Shown: piece after piece, positions 1 to 7,416 of the stretch
Layout of the letters: the number at the start of each line of letters is the position of its first letter
How positions within the stretch are numbered: the first letter of the stretch is position 1
Source of the DNA: Flavobacterium rivuli WB 3.3-2 = DSM 21788
GTDB taxonomy: Bacteria > Bacteroidota > Bacteroidia > Flavobacteriales > Flavobacteriaceae
Length of the DNA stretch: 64,000 nt
Assembly: GCF_000378485.1 (NCBI RefSeq)
Contig: NZ_KB899968.1
Coordinates: 372,001-436,000 of the forward strand
Direction: 5' to 3'
Notes under the pieces: model-generated
The model's database searches: none
What the model saw: only the letters and a program-made list of their open reading frames with translations
What the model was told of the DNA's origin: nothing
Translations under genes and position numbers: made by a program

Positions 1-435
1 GCGGTAATATTTTACCATACAAAAATTGACCTGGATCCTAACTATCTTGTCGAAGATCCGTTTAAATATTTCGTGCAACACTGGTACTGGGTGCCACTTG
101 CAAGTTTTATGATGATAGGCCTTGGTACTATGAGTGGTGGCTGGAAAATTGTAAAGACCATGGGTTCTAAAATTACAAAGGTAACATCGTTGGAAGGTGT
201 TGCTGCCGAAACTGCAGGTGCTATTACACTTTATGCATCTGAGCATTTAGGCATACCGGTATCTACAACACATACTATTACAGGATCTATAATAGGGGTG
301 GGTATTACAAAAAGGGTATCTGCCGTACGCTGGGGCGTAACTATAAGCCTGCTTTGGGCATGGGTGCTTACCATACCGGTATCTGCGGTTATTGCAATGA
401 TCATGTATTACGTGGTTTCGTTGTTTACAAAATAA
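1..435 (+). CDS. Inorganic phosphate transporter, PiT family (C-terminal part)
   Basis: The reading frame is open from the first base, so the gene is cut by the window edge; only the last 144 or so residues are present. The segment GGWKIVKTMG, followed by AAETAGAI and the GIPVSTTHTITGSIIGVG region, is the conserved C-terminal repeat of PiT-type phosphate permeases (PitA/PHO-4 family), which take up phosphate or metal-phosphate by cation symport across the inner membrane. The last stretch (WAWVLTIPVSAVIAMIMYYVV) is a terminal membrane helix. Some relatives transport sulfate, so the substrate is inferred. The GTG at 73 is only an internal codon. The polyphosphate genes lie 17 kb away and are not in the same unit. 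Confidence 0.9.
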   Translation, partial: AVIFYHTKIDLDPNYLVEDPFKYFVQHWYWVPLASFMMIGLGTMSGGWKIVKTMGSKITKVTSLEGVAAETAGAITLYASEHLGIPVSTTHTITGSIIGVGITKRVSAVRWGVTISLLWAWVLTIPVSAVIAMIMYYVVSLFTK

Positions 436-439
436 GTGG

Positions 440-485
440 CTGAGGTACTGAGTTTCTTAGATACTTAGGAATGTCTAAATAACAA
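440..485. repeat. Low-complexity CTTAG/CTGAG intergenic repeat
   Basis: Short intergenic stretch built from variants of gaggt, cttaga and cttagg. Similar wording recurs at 925-970 and 19983-20035. No function is visible; it looks like a dispersed filler repeat. Confidence 0.35.
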
Positions 486-504
486 GGGGGTACCAAAAAT
501 AATT

Positions 505-885
505 ATGAAGGCATATAATTATCTTCTATTTAGAATTTATACCTATTATAGGGACAACGGTAAAAACGAGACTGAAAACCTTCTCGTTTTTAGTACGGCG
601 TGTGTTGTAACAGTACTAACTGTTTTTAATATTATGTGGATTTATTTTTTATGTCTATTATTGGATTTTTTTCCTCATTTTGTCAATAAATTTTACTTAT
701 TTGGTGTGGTTTTTTTAGTTTTTATACCTCTATATAATTTTAATATAAAAAATAAAAAATTTTTAAATTATAATTTTGAGAAAGACAGGATTGGAGGCTT
801 CGTAGTTGTCGGTGTATTTTTCTTAACAGGGCTAATGACTTTTATAGTAGGAACTATTTACAGAAATAAAGTTCTTGGATTATAA
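505..885 (+). CDS. Small hypothetical membrane protein
   Basis: I do not recognise this 126-residue protein. It has no cleavable signal. Hydrophobic stretches at about residues 27-55 (long enough for one or two helices), 62-78 and 96-118 suggest an inner-membrane protein with three or four helices, separated by a lysine/asparagine-rich loop around 80-92. The DNA is much more AT-rich than the phosphate transporter before it and pldA after it, as expected for an acquired or fast-evolving gene. It stands alone, between two stretches of low-complexity intergenic repeat, and is followed by a strong terminator hairpin at 984. The ATG at 505 is the only sensible start. Confidence 0.6.
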   Translation: MKAYNYLLFRIYTYYRDNGKNETENLLVFSTACVVTVLTVFNIMWIYFLCLLLDFFPHFVNKFYLFGVVFLVFIPLYNFNIKNKKFLNYNFEKDRIGGFVVVGVFFLTGLMTFIVGTIYRNKVLGL

Positions 886-983
886 ATAATATAAATTGAA
901 TATTTGTTCGGATTTAATGGGTTAAACTTACAAAATCTAAGTTTCTCAGTCTCTAAGAATCTAAGCATATCCATATAATAATT

Positions 984-1018
984 TATAGCCGTTTTAACAA
1001 AACGGCTATATTTTTTTT
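984..1018 (+). terminator. Rho-independent terminator
   Basis: A perfect 12-bp stem (984-995 with 999-1010), a 3-nt AAC loop and eight T residues. It ends the unit containing the small membrane protein and insulates the phospholipase gene. Confidence 0.8.
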
Positions 1019-1031
1019 GTAGGTATACTGC

Positions 1032-1039
1032 TATCTTTG
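1032..1039 (+). promoter_or_regulatory. Promoter -7 element of phospholipase gene
   Basis: TATCTTTG matches the Bacteroidota -7 consensus TAnnTTTG, 21 nt before the ATG at 1061. It lies across the alternative TTG start at 1037, which argues for the ATG. Confidence 0.55.
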
Positions 1040-1060
1040 GTAATAACTTACTTACAACTT

Positions 1061-1987
1061 ATGCGCACCTGCAAAACCGGAATTACACCGCTTTACTTTA
1101 TAATACTTCTTTGTTTTTGTAGTGTGCAGCTGCATGCGCAAATAAGTTCGGTTTTTAATAACAGCCGCCCGCGCAGCATGTCGCAACGCTGGGAGCTGGA
1201 TACGCTCACATCTGGCGGAACATTCGTTATTACCCCTTATAAACCCATTTACATACTACCGTTGCGATGGTCCAGCCAGCCTAATGACCAACCTTACAGC
1301 GGCAACCCTGCCGAGGGTTATATAGTGCCCGATGATGATGCCCAAAAGTATAACCACCTGGAAACTAAATTTCAGATTAGTTTTAAAGTAAAGGTACTAC
1401 AGGCAATTTTTGGACGTTACGGCGACCTTTGGGTAGCATACACACAAAAATCGCATTGGCAGGTTTATAATCAAAGCCTGTCGCGACCATTCAGGGAAAC
1501 TAACTACGAGCCCGAAGTAATCCTCAACTTTAATACGAACATTAAAATGTTCGGCTTTACAAACCGTATGGCGGGAGTAAGCTTTAATCACCAGAGTAAT
1601 GGGCGCGATATGCCTTTATCGCGCAGTTGGAACAGGATTATTTTTCATGCGGGTTTCGAGAGGGATAATTGGCAGGTATACCTTCGCCCGTGGATACGGA
1701 TGGCAGATGATGACGATGATAACCCGGATATAATAAGAAGGATTGGTAATGGAGACGCTACGGTAATTTATACGATGGGAAAAAGTGTAATATCATTTAC
1801 CGGGAGTACAAACTTTTCTTTTAACAGCCATTTTAGCGGCTATGCCGAGGCTTCATGGTCGTACAGGCTATTTGGGAATCTTAAAGGCTATCTGCAAATT
1901 ACGCACGGCTATGGCGAAACACTAATAGATTATAATAACAGGCAAACTACTGTTGGTTTAGGGGTATCACTCGTAGAATGGAATTAA
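1061..1987 (+). CDS. pldA: Outer membrane phospholipase A
   Basis: Predicted 308-residue outer-membrane phospholipase A1 (OMPLA family), a 12-strand barrel that hydrolyses phospholipids exposed in the outer leaflet. The ATG at 1061 gives a good signal peptide ending LHAQ. The catalytic triad is visible: H177 and S179 in NHQSNGR and N191 in SRSWNRI, with the same H-x-S and 12-residue S-to-N spacing as the E. coli enzyme. A run of five aspartates (about 216-220) sits in a predicted loop. The last residues, LVEWN, follow alternating beta-strand patterns. A TTG at 1037 in the same frame would start inside the promoter element. It is monocistronic between a terminator upstream and a long non-coding gap downstream. 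Confidence 0.88.
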   Translation: MRTCKTGITPLYFIILLCFCSVQLHAQISSVFNNSRPRSMSQRWELDTLTSGGTFVITPYKPIYILPLRWSSQPNDQPYSGNPAEGYIVPDDDAQKYNHLETKFQISFKVKVLQAIFGRYGDLWVAYTQKSHWQVYNQSLSRPFRETNYEPEVILNFNTNIKMFGFTNRMAGVSFNHQSNGRDMPLSRSWNRIIFHAGFERDNWQVYLRPWIRMADDDDDNPDIIRRIGNGDATVIYTMGKSVISFTGSTNFSFNSHFSGYAEASWSYRLFGNLKGYLQITHGYGETLIDYNNRQTTVGLGVSLVEWN

Positions 1988-1993
1988 TTTAAT

Positions 1994-2118
1994 GGACAAT
2001 ATTAATAAGCAATTTGCAATAGACGATAGGCAATGTGTAATTTTAAAAATTGCCAATTGCATATTGCCAATCCACTAAGTCTTTCATCTATCATCTATCA
2101 TCTATCATCTTCCATCTC
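1994..2118. repeat. GCAAT-type low-complexity repeat and TCATCTA heptamer array
   Basis: Positions 1994-2072 are made of variants of gcaat, gccaat and gcaatt, the same words that fill 40587-40655 and 59094-59185. Directly after it, 2084-2118 is a period-7 tandem array: three TCATCTA units, one TCATCTT and a degenerate fifth. No open reading frame or hairpin with a T tract is present. Confidence 0.6.
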
Positions 2119-2172
2119 CATGTCCTTTAGATTTACAATAAATCGACATTAAAAAAACTAATGTGGCAATTT

Positions 2173-2229
2173 TGTGCTATCATTTGAACGATTTATGCTA
2201 TTATTAAAACGATGTAGTTAGTAACTTTG
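2173..2229 (+). promoter_or_regulatory. Tandem 21-bp AraC-type operator and promoter of aldehyde dehydrogenase gene
   Basis: Two imperfect direct repeats of exactly 21 bp, 2173-2193 and 2194-2214, share TGCTAT-ATT--AACGAT-TA. Direct repeats at two helical turns are typical of AraC-family activator sites. The -7 element TAACTTTG follows at 2222-2229, 28 nt before the ATG. The core TAAAACGATGTAG (2205-2217) recurs before the AraC-family gene at 5281-5293, so that regulator is the likely ligand (inference). Confidence 0.6.
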
Positions 2230-2257
2230 AAAGTATAAAAATTAAACTTTTATACTT

Positions 2258-3784
2258 ATGAGCACAGTAGCAGAACCAAAAAAGGAAAACTTAGTTAAGC
2301 TTCCTGAACTAAAAAGTAAATACGATAATTATATAAATGGGAAATGGACAGCTCCGGTAAACGGAAAATATTTTGATGTTATTTCTCCTATAGATGGAAA
2401 AAAATTTTCTCAGGCGGCACATTCTTCTAAAGAAGATTTAGAACTCGCTGTAAACGCTGCCGAAAAAGCTTTTGTAACATGGGGTAAAACATCGCCCACT
2501 TACAGGAGTAATCTGTTAATTAAAATAGCACAGCTTATGGAGGATAACCTTGAAGCCATAGCTGCTGTTGAAACGTATGATAACGGCAAGGCTGTACGCG
2601 AAACCCTGAATGCAGATATTCCATTAGCCATAGACCATTTCCGTTATTTTGCAAGCGTACTGCGTGCAGAAGAAGGATCGGCTAACGAACTTGATGAAAA
2701 TACACTGTCATTAATAATACATGAACCTATAGGTGTTATTGCACAGATCATTCCGTGGAATTTCCCTATCCTTATGGCTATATGGAAACTGGCACCTGCA
2801 CTTGCTGCGGGTAATACCGTAGTGCTAAAACCTGCCGAAAGCACTCCAATATCAATTTTATATCTTTTTGAAATTATAGGATATTTATTGCCGGAAGGTG
2901 TGGTTAACATTGTAAACGGTTTTGGGGCAGAGCTGGGTAAAGCACTTGTAACAAACCCTAAAGTTAAAAAAGCAGCCTTTACCGGATCTACGGCTACCGG
3001 CCGTATGGTGATGCAGTATGCTACAGAAAATATAATTCCGGTAACATTAGAGTTGGGAGGTAAATCGCCAAATGTATTCTTCCCGTCGGTTATGGATGCC
3101 GATGATGATTACCTTGATAAAGCTATTGAGGGTGCTGTATTATTTGCGCTTAACCAGGGAGAGGTTTGTACCTGCCCGTCGCGTTTATTAGTGCATGAGG
3201 ATATATATGATGCTTTTATAGAACGCGTTATAGAACGTGTAAAAGCTATTAAGATAGGCAATCCGTTAGACCCTACGGTGATGATGGGTGCTCAGGCTTC
3301 TAAAATTCAATACGATAAAATATTAAGCTACATTGCCCTTGGTAAAGAAGAAGGCGCAGAGGTACTTGTAGGTGGTGCTGCTAACCATGTAGATGGCCTT
3401 GAAGAAGGGTACTATATTAAGCCAACTTTGTTTAAAGGGAACAATAAAATGCGCATTTTTCAGGAAGAGATCTTTGGGCCTGTACTTGCAGTAACTACCT
3501 TTAAAACTACTGAAGAGGCACTGGAAATTGCAAACGATACTATTTACGGCCTTGGTGCAGGCGTATGGACACGCGATGCCCACGAACTCTACCAGATACC
3601 AAGAGGTATACAAGCAGGGCGTGTTTGGGTAAATAACTACCATAATTATCCTGCGGGCGCTCCGTTTGGAGGTTATAAACTGTCGGGTATTGGCCGTGAG
3701 AACCACAAAATGATGCTGGACCATTACAGGCAGACTAAAAATATGCTCATATCTTATGATAAAAAGAAATTAGGCTTTTTCTAA
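2258..3784 (+). CDS. NAD-dependent aldehyde dehydrogenase (ExaC/AldB type)
   Basis: A 508-residue aldehyde dehydrogenase oxidising an aldehyde, probably acetaldehyde or another short-chain substrate, to the acid with NAD(P). Hallmarks: PWNFP (167-170), the cofactor-site FTGSTATGR (241-249), the general base E265 in LELGGKSPN and the nucleophile C304 in NQGEVCTCPSR. A second Cys follows at 306, which is common in the ExaC/AldB subgroup. Length is normal for the family. The neighbouring DUF779 gene and AraC regulator form a grouping often seen with acetaldehyde dehydrogenases. The start ATG at 2258 follows a TAnnTTTG element. A terminator at 3801 closes the transcript before the DUF779 gene. 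The exact substrate cannot be read from the sequence. Confidence 0.93.
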   Translation: MSTVAEPKKENLVKLPELKSKYDNYINGKWTAPVNGKYFDVISPIDGKKFSQAAHSSKEDLELAVNAAEKAFVTWGKTSPTYRSNLLIKIAQLMEDNLEAIAAVETYDNGKAVRETLNADIPLAIDHFRYFASVLRAEEGSANELDENTLSLIIHEPIGVIAQIIPWNFPILMAIWKLAPALAAGNTVVLKPAESTPISILYLFEIIGYLLPEGVVNIVNGFGAELGKALVTNPKVKKAAFTGSTATGRMVMQYATENIIPVTLELGGKSPNVFFPSVMDADDDYLDKAIEGAVLFALNQGEVCTCPSRLLVHEDIYDAFIERVIERVKAIKIGNPLDPTVMMGAQASKIQYDKILSYIALGKEEGAEVLVGGAANHVDGLEEGYYIKPTLFKGNNKMRIFQEEIFGPVLAVTTFKTTEEALEIANDTIYGLGAGVWTRDAHELYQIPRGIQAGRVWVNNYHNYPAGAPFGGYKLSGIGRENHKMMLDHYRQTKNMLISYDKKKLGFF

Positions 3785-3800
3785 GATTAATTTTAAGGGG

Positions 3801-3834
3801 TTGCAGGCTGCTTTAGGGCAGCCTGCTTTTTTTG
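3801..3834 (+). terminator. Rho-independent terminator after aldehyde dehydrogenase
   Basis: A 9-bp stem GCAGGCTGC / GCAGCCTGC with a short loop, followed by seven T residues. Its position between the dehydrogenase and DUF779 genes suggests full or partial transcriptional separation. Confidence 0.8.
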
Positions 3835-3858
3835 TTATATTAATTAAAATTAATAATC

Positions 3859-4236
3859 ATGGTTAAAAGACTTGATAGTACAGATAAGGCAAAAAAGCTG
3901 GTACACGAAATATCGGCAGATTTTGGCGAACTGATGTTTTACCAGGCAGGGGGATGTTGTGAAGGCACGCAGCCGCAATGTTTTGAAAAAGGCGGCTATT
4001 ACCTGCGCAGCCGCGATGTGTGTATAGGGCAGGTAGAAGGCTTTGATTTTTGGGTAGACCGCGACCTTTTTGAATACTGGAAGCATGCCCATTTTGAGCT
4101 TGATGTTACCGATGCTTTTGGGGCAGGGGGCTTTTCGCTGGAATCGCCCAGGGGTAAATCGTTTAAAATTAATTACCGCATTTTTACACCGGAGGAAGAA
4201 CTGGATTTAGAGCCGGTACGACTGGCAGAAGATTAG
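3859..4236 (+). CDS. DUF779 family protein linked to aldehyde dehydrogenase
   Basis: A 125-residue soluble protein of the DUF779 family, whose biochemical role is unknown but whose genes are very often beside aldehyde dehydrogenases. The family core is clear: FYQAGGCCEG near residues 27-36, with Cys 33, 34 and 41 as candidate thiol or metal ligands, then the DVCIGQVEGFDFWVD segment and the acidic, charged C-terminus. There is no signal peptide or membrane segment. It sits 74 nt after the dehydrogenase stop, beyond a terminator, so it may be made by read-through or from its own weak promoter. The AraC-family gene converges from the other side. Confidence 0.85.
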   Translation: MVKRLDSTDKAKKLVHEISADFGELMFYQAGGCCEGTQPQCFEKGGYYLRSRDVCIGQVEGFDFWVDRDLFEYWKHAHFELDVTDAFGAGGFSLESPRGKSFKINYRIFTPEEELDLEPVRLAED

Positions 4237-4325
4237 TAGTTGGGTATTAGTTGCCAGTGATGGGTTTTGAATATAGGATTTTGAGGCTATCAAATAGACA
4301 GAAATACAAATAACCAAATCTGCTT

Positions 4326-5246
4326 TTATGCAACGTGCAGCATCTGGTACTGTTTAGGTGTTATGCCCTCATGTTTTTTAAAGAGTCGGATAAAGTAATT
4401 GCAATCTTCAAAACCACTCATAAAACATACTTCGTTTACCTGTATGTGTGGGTTTTTAAGCAACTGCTTGGCATGTTTAATTTTTTCGTTCAGTATAAAT
4501 TCAATAGGGCTCATACCCAGTTCCCTTTTAAAATACCTGTAAAAAGAAGTAGTGCTCATATTTGCCTTATCGCTAAGTGCTTTAAGGTTGATGGGGTTAT
4601 TAATGTTCTCTTTTATAAAATCTGTAACAGCATGTATTGCGTTGTTGCTGTCAGATAGTTTATCCTGGTGTGCAGCCTGTACCGTTTGTGTTTGTATAAT
4701 TCGTATTAGCAGTTCCTGCAGGGCAAGGTCGGCAAGGGCATCTTTAGTGACTGATGTACCCATGCACTCACGCACCAATTTATTAAGCGTTGCAGCAAGC
4801 TCTATATTATTGTAAAAGAAGTAATTCTCGTTATTAAGCTGCCAACTCGTATTGTCATTTTTAGGATAGCGCTCGCTTAAAAAGTTAAGGGTATCAGTAA
4901 TTTTATCGTGGTCTATGGCAAGTGCAAGGCATTGGGTGGGGTTTTGAGTCGAAGCTTCGGGAAAATCAATTTTCATTTCTACATTTCCGGGTACAATAAC
5001 AGTTTCTCCGGGTACATATTCAAAACCGGGATCGTCAAACAGGTGCATTACCTTTTTACCCCGCAACATACTGGTAACAACGAGGTCGTTAAACTTGAGT
5101 GGAACGAGTACGCTTTCCTGATACGTTTCGAAAAGGTTAAGCTCGCAATTATCTAAAGAATAAATTGTTCTGTTTTCTACAAGTGTCTTTAACGACTTTT
5201 CGCCGGTAAGCGAAGGAGTTGCCAATAATGCTTTATGATTGTTCAT
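4326..5246 (-). CDS. AraC family transcriptional regulator
   Basis: A 306-residue regulator with an N-terminal effector-sensing region of the AraC_N type (roughly residues 20-180) and a C-terminal double helix-turn-helix (about 200-300). The latter contains MSTTSFYRYFKRELGMSP and the second-helix signature FEDCNYFIRLFKKHEGITPK. This grouping (aldehyde dehydrogenase, DUF779, AraC regulator) predicts that it activates the dehydrogenase in response to an aldehyde, alcohol or derived ligand. Its own upstream region has TAAAACGATGTAG at 5281-5293, also part of the tandem operator before the dehydrogenase gene, which suggests autoregulation. The ligand is unknown. It converges with the DUF779 gene, with a roughly 90-nt gap. 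Confidence 0.85.
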   Translation of the reverse strand: MNNHKALLATPSLTGEKSLKTLVENRTIYSLDNCELNLFETYQESVLVPLKFNDLVVTSMLRGKKVMHLFDDPGFEYVPGETVIVPGNVEMKIDFPEASTQNPTQCLALAIDHDKITDTLNFLSERYPKNDNTSWQLNNENYFFYNNIELAATLNKLVRECMGTSVTKDALADLALQELLIRIIQTQTVQAAHQDKLSDSNNAIHAVTDFIKENINNPINLKALSDKANMSTTSFYRYFKRELGMSPIEFILNEKIKHAKQLLKNPHIQVNEVCFMSGFEDCNYFIRLFKKHEGITPKQYQMLHVA

Positions 5247-5280
5247 ACCATCAATTTAAATCGGCTTTAAATTAATCATA

Positions 5281-5293
5281 TAAAACGATGTAG
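5281..5293 (+). promoter_or_regulatory. Candidate AraC operator half-site
   Basis: TAAAACGATGTAG, identical over 13 nt to 2205-2217 in front of the aldehyde dehydrogenase gene. It lies 35-47 nt upstream of the regulator start, in the opposite orientation to that gene. No clear second copy 21 bp away is seen here. Confidence 0.45.
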
Positions 5294-5360
5294 AAAAATT
5301 TTGCGAGTTAAATTCCTCGGTCAATTGTTTTGCGGTTGGCAAATTTTGAATCCGGTATTG

Positions 5361-6587
5361 CTAATTATATTCTGATATTTCGGTAAGTTCCTCTGTCTTA
5401 TTAAATTTAAAAGGTATAGATACTATAAAAGTTGTGCCTTTATCTTTACCGGGGCTCATGGCATAAATATTACCATTATGCAGCTCTATAAACGATTTAG
5501 ATATAGAAAGTCCCAATCCGTTAGATGTTTCTTTACCGGTAGGGGTAGAGCTAAGCTTGGCAAATTTGGTAAACAGTTTTTGCATATCGCTAAAATTAAG
5601 ACCCTGGCCTTCATCTTTAACCTCTATGTGTACATAATTTCCGGCTTCGCGGGCAGTAACCTTTATGGTAGTATCGTGGTACGAGTATTTAATGGCATTG
5701 CTAAGCAAGTTATGCAATACATCAGATATTTTTGTGCGGTCTGCCTCAATTTTAGGCAGGTTTTCATCGCAATGAAACTCAATAACCTGTTTTTTGCGCA
5801 GTGCTAAAAGTTCAAAATTATTAAGCAGCCTTACAAACATCTCTTTAAGGTCTACTTCTTCAACAGAGAGCATCATGTCTTTATCCTCCAGCTCGGACTG
5901 TTTTAAAAGTTCGGAAAGTTTAGACTGTATGCGCGATACCGACGAGTAAATATTCTCTGTCATACGCTCTACACTTTGCGGGCTTTTAGAAATTATCTCG
6001 TTAGCCAGTTTTATAGAGGCAAGCGGATTTTTAATTTCGTGCAGTGTAATGTTCATCAGGTTAACCTGAGACTCTATAGATTTGCGGTAGCGCAGCCTGT
6101 TTTCCAGCTTATCTATAACTATAGATGCCAGTGTTTTAAGCATTGTTAACTGCTCCTCTGTAGCCTCGCCGGGTTTAGAGTCTACCACGCAAATGGTACC
6201 TACATTATGGCCTTCGGGCGATTTTAGCGGTGCACCGGCATAAAAACGTACATCGTCTATAGGCAGGGCAGGATTGCTAATAAGCTCAGGAACAGTAAGG
6301 GTATCTGTAAAAATAGTAACATTATCATTTTTTATGGCAATGGTACAAAGGCTTTCGGCCCTTGGCACATCGTCCATCAATAGCATGCTTACGTTAGATT
6401 TTACAAACACGCGCTCTTTGTCAACAAAGTTAATGTACGCGCTAGATGTATTAAAAATTTGCGCAGCAAGCAGTGCGAGCTTATCAAAGGTATCTTCAGA
6501 GTGGGTATCCAATATCTGGTAGTCCTTAAGTTTTTCTAACCTAAGGAGTTCATTGTCGGGTACTGAATATGGTCTGCGATACGTCAT
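5361..6587 (-). CDS. GAF-domain sensor histidine kinase
   Basis: A 408-residue cytoplasmic kinase. Residues about 25-165 form a GAF domain of the type found before kinases in Bacteroidota (FYAGAPLKSPEGHNVGTICVVD). A HisKA domain follows, with the phospho-acceptor H183 in TLHEIKNPLASIK. The HATPase domain has an N box (LLSNAIKYS), a G1 box (DEGQGLNF) and a G2 box (GLGLSISKSFIELH). There is no membrane segment, so the signal is cytosolic or diffusible. No response regulator is adjacent; the nearest unpaired receiver is at 16779. The ATG at 6587 is preceded by an AT-rich leader. The phosphotransfer partner is unknown. Confidence 0.88.
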   Translation of the reverse strand: MTYRRPYSVPDNELLRLEKLKDYQILDTHSEDTFDKLALLAAQIFNTSSAYINFVDKERVFVKSNVSMLLMDDVPRAESLCTIAIKNDNVTIFTDTLTVPELISNPALPIDDVRFYAGAPLKSPEGHNVGTICVVDSKPGEATEEQLTMLKTLASIVIDKLENRLRYRKSIESQVNLMNITLHEIKNPLASIKLANEIISKSPQSVERMTENIYSSVSRIQSKLSELLKQSELEDKDMMLSVEEVDLKEMFVRLLNNFELLALRKKQVIEFHCDENLPKIEADRTKISDVLHNLLSNAIKYSYHDTTIKVTAREAGNYVHIEVKDEGQGLNFSDMQKLFTKFAKLSSTPTGKETSNGLGLSISKSFIELHNGNIYAMSPGKDKGTTFIVSIPFKFNKTEELTEISEYN

Positions 6588-6966
6588 TAATAGGTTTAAA
6601 TATATATTTATACTGTTGGCGAAATTACATCATAATTTTAACTTAAATGCTCTATTGCGCAATCTTGTAACTAAAACGACACGATGTTATAAACCGTTTT
6701 TTTTTAGAGTTTACCCAATATGCTCTTTTTAAAGGGACTACTAATTAATTCCCAATTTACAACATTTATCCCAATGTATGTTTGCTGTAAGATGTTAATG
6801 GTTTGTTAAGCTAAATATTTGATTTTAAGGGCAATTATAATCCTTTGATTTAAAGATGTATGCGCGCATAAAGTTGTGTATATCAAAAATAAAAAAGGAA
6901 CCTCATTTGAGATTCCTTCTGATATTTGTACTGTGCTTACTTATAACTGCGACTAATACTAAACAC
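6588..6966. other. 379-nt intergenic region between two minus-strand genes
   Basis: AT-rich, no convincing reading frame and no tRNA-like fold. The only structured element is the minus-strand terminator at 6893-6921. The rest presumably carries the promoter of the GAF kinase; a TAATTTCG near 6617-6624 on the minus strand is a one-mismatch -7 candidate. Confidence 0.5.
6893..6921 (-). terminator. Terminator after DUF2147 gene
   Basis: On the minus strand, AGGAATCTCA pairs with TGAGGTTCCT, with two mismatches in the stem, and is followed by a T-rich tail. It lies 46 nt past the DUF2147 stop. Confidence 0.7.
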
Positions 6967-7395
6967 TTATTTAACCCTGTACCACGTTTGGGAGCGGCCT
7001 ATAAGCGATATGCCCATGTAACCACGAACACTTAATTTATCGTTACCATCAAGCTTAATGGTGCAGCTGTACAGCTTGCCTTTTTGCGGGTCAAGGATAT
7101 CACCATCGGTATATTCGTTACCATCTTTTTTAAGGCCTTTAATTATAGTAAGCCCCAGTATGGGTTTGTCTTTATCTTCGCCTTTACAGTTCTGGCATTT
7201 AGAATCTTTTTTGGCGGGGTTAAGTATCTCTACCACCTTGCCATAAATTTTGCCGTCTTTTTCGTAAACCTCTACGATAGATTTTGCTTCCTTGGTTTCA
7301 TCGTCTATGGTTTTCCACCGTCCGGTAACCTGTGCCTGTGTACTAAACATGCCAGCCACGGCAATAAATAATACTGTAAATAAATATTTTCTCAT
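6967..7395 (-). CDS. DUF2147 domain-containing secreted protein
   Basis: A 142-residue protein with a standard signal peptide (MRKYLFTVLFIAVAGMFSTQAQ). The mature part matches DUF2147: an opening VTGRWKTIDDETKEAKSIV strand pair, a central KDSKCQNCKGED segment with a C-x-x-C, and the closing GYMGISLIGRSQTWYRV motif. The fold is a small lipocalin-like barrel, periplasmic or outer-membrane associated; function is unknown. It is followed by its own terminator and starts 22 nt downstream (minus direction) of the BrkB gene end, so it may be the last gene of a nadC-BrkB-DUF2147 transcript. Confidence 0.88.
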   Translation of the reverse strand: MRKYLFTVLFIAVAGMFSTQAQVTGRWKTIDDETKEAKSIVEVYEKDGKIYGKVVEILNPAKKDSKCQNCKGEDKDKPILGLTIIKGLKKDGNEYTDGDILDPQKGKLYSCTIKLDGNDKLSVRGYMGISLIGRSQTWYRVK

Positions 7396-7416
7396 AATTT
7401 AAAGTTGTTATTAATT

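Noticed and set aside
2084..2118. Heptamer array considered as a CRISPR-like structure
   Set aside because: Units are contiguous, 7 nt long and without spacers; no cas genes in the window.
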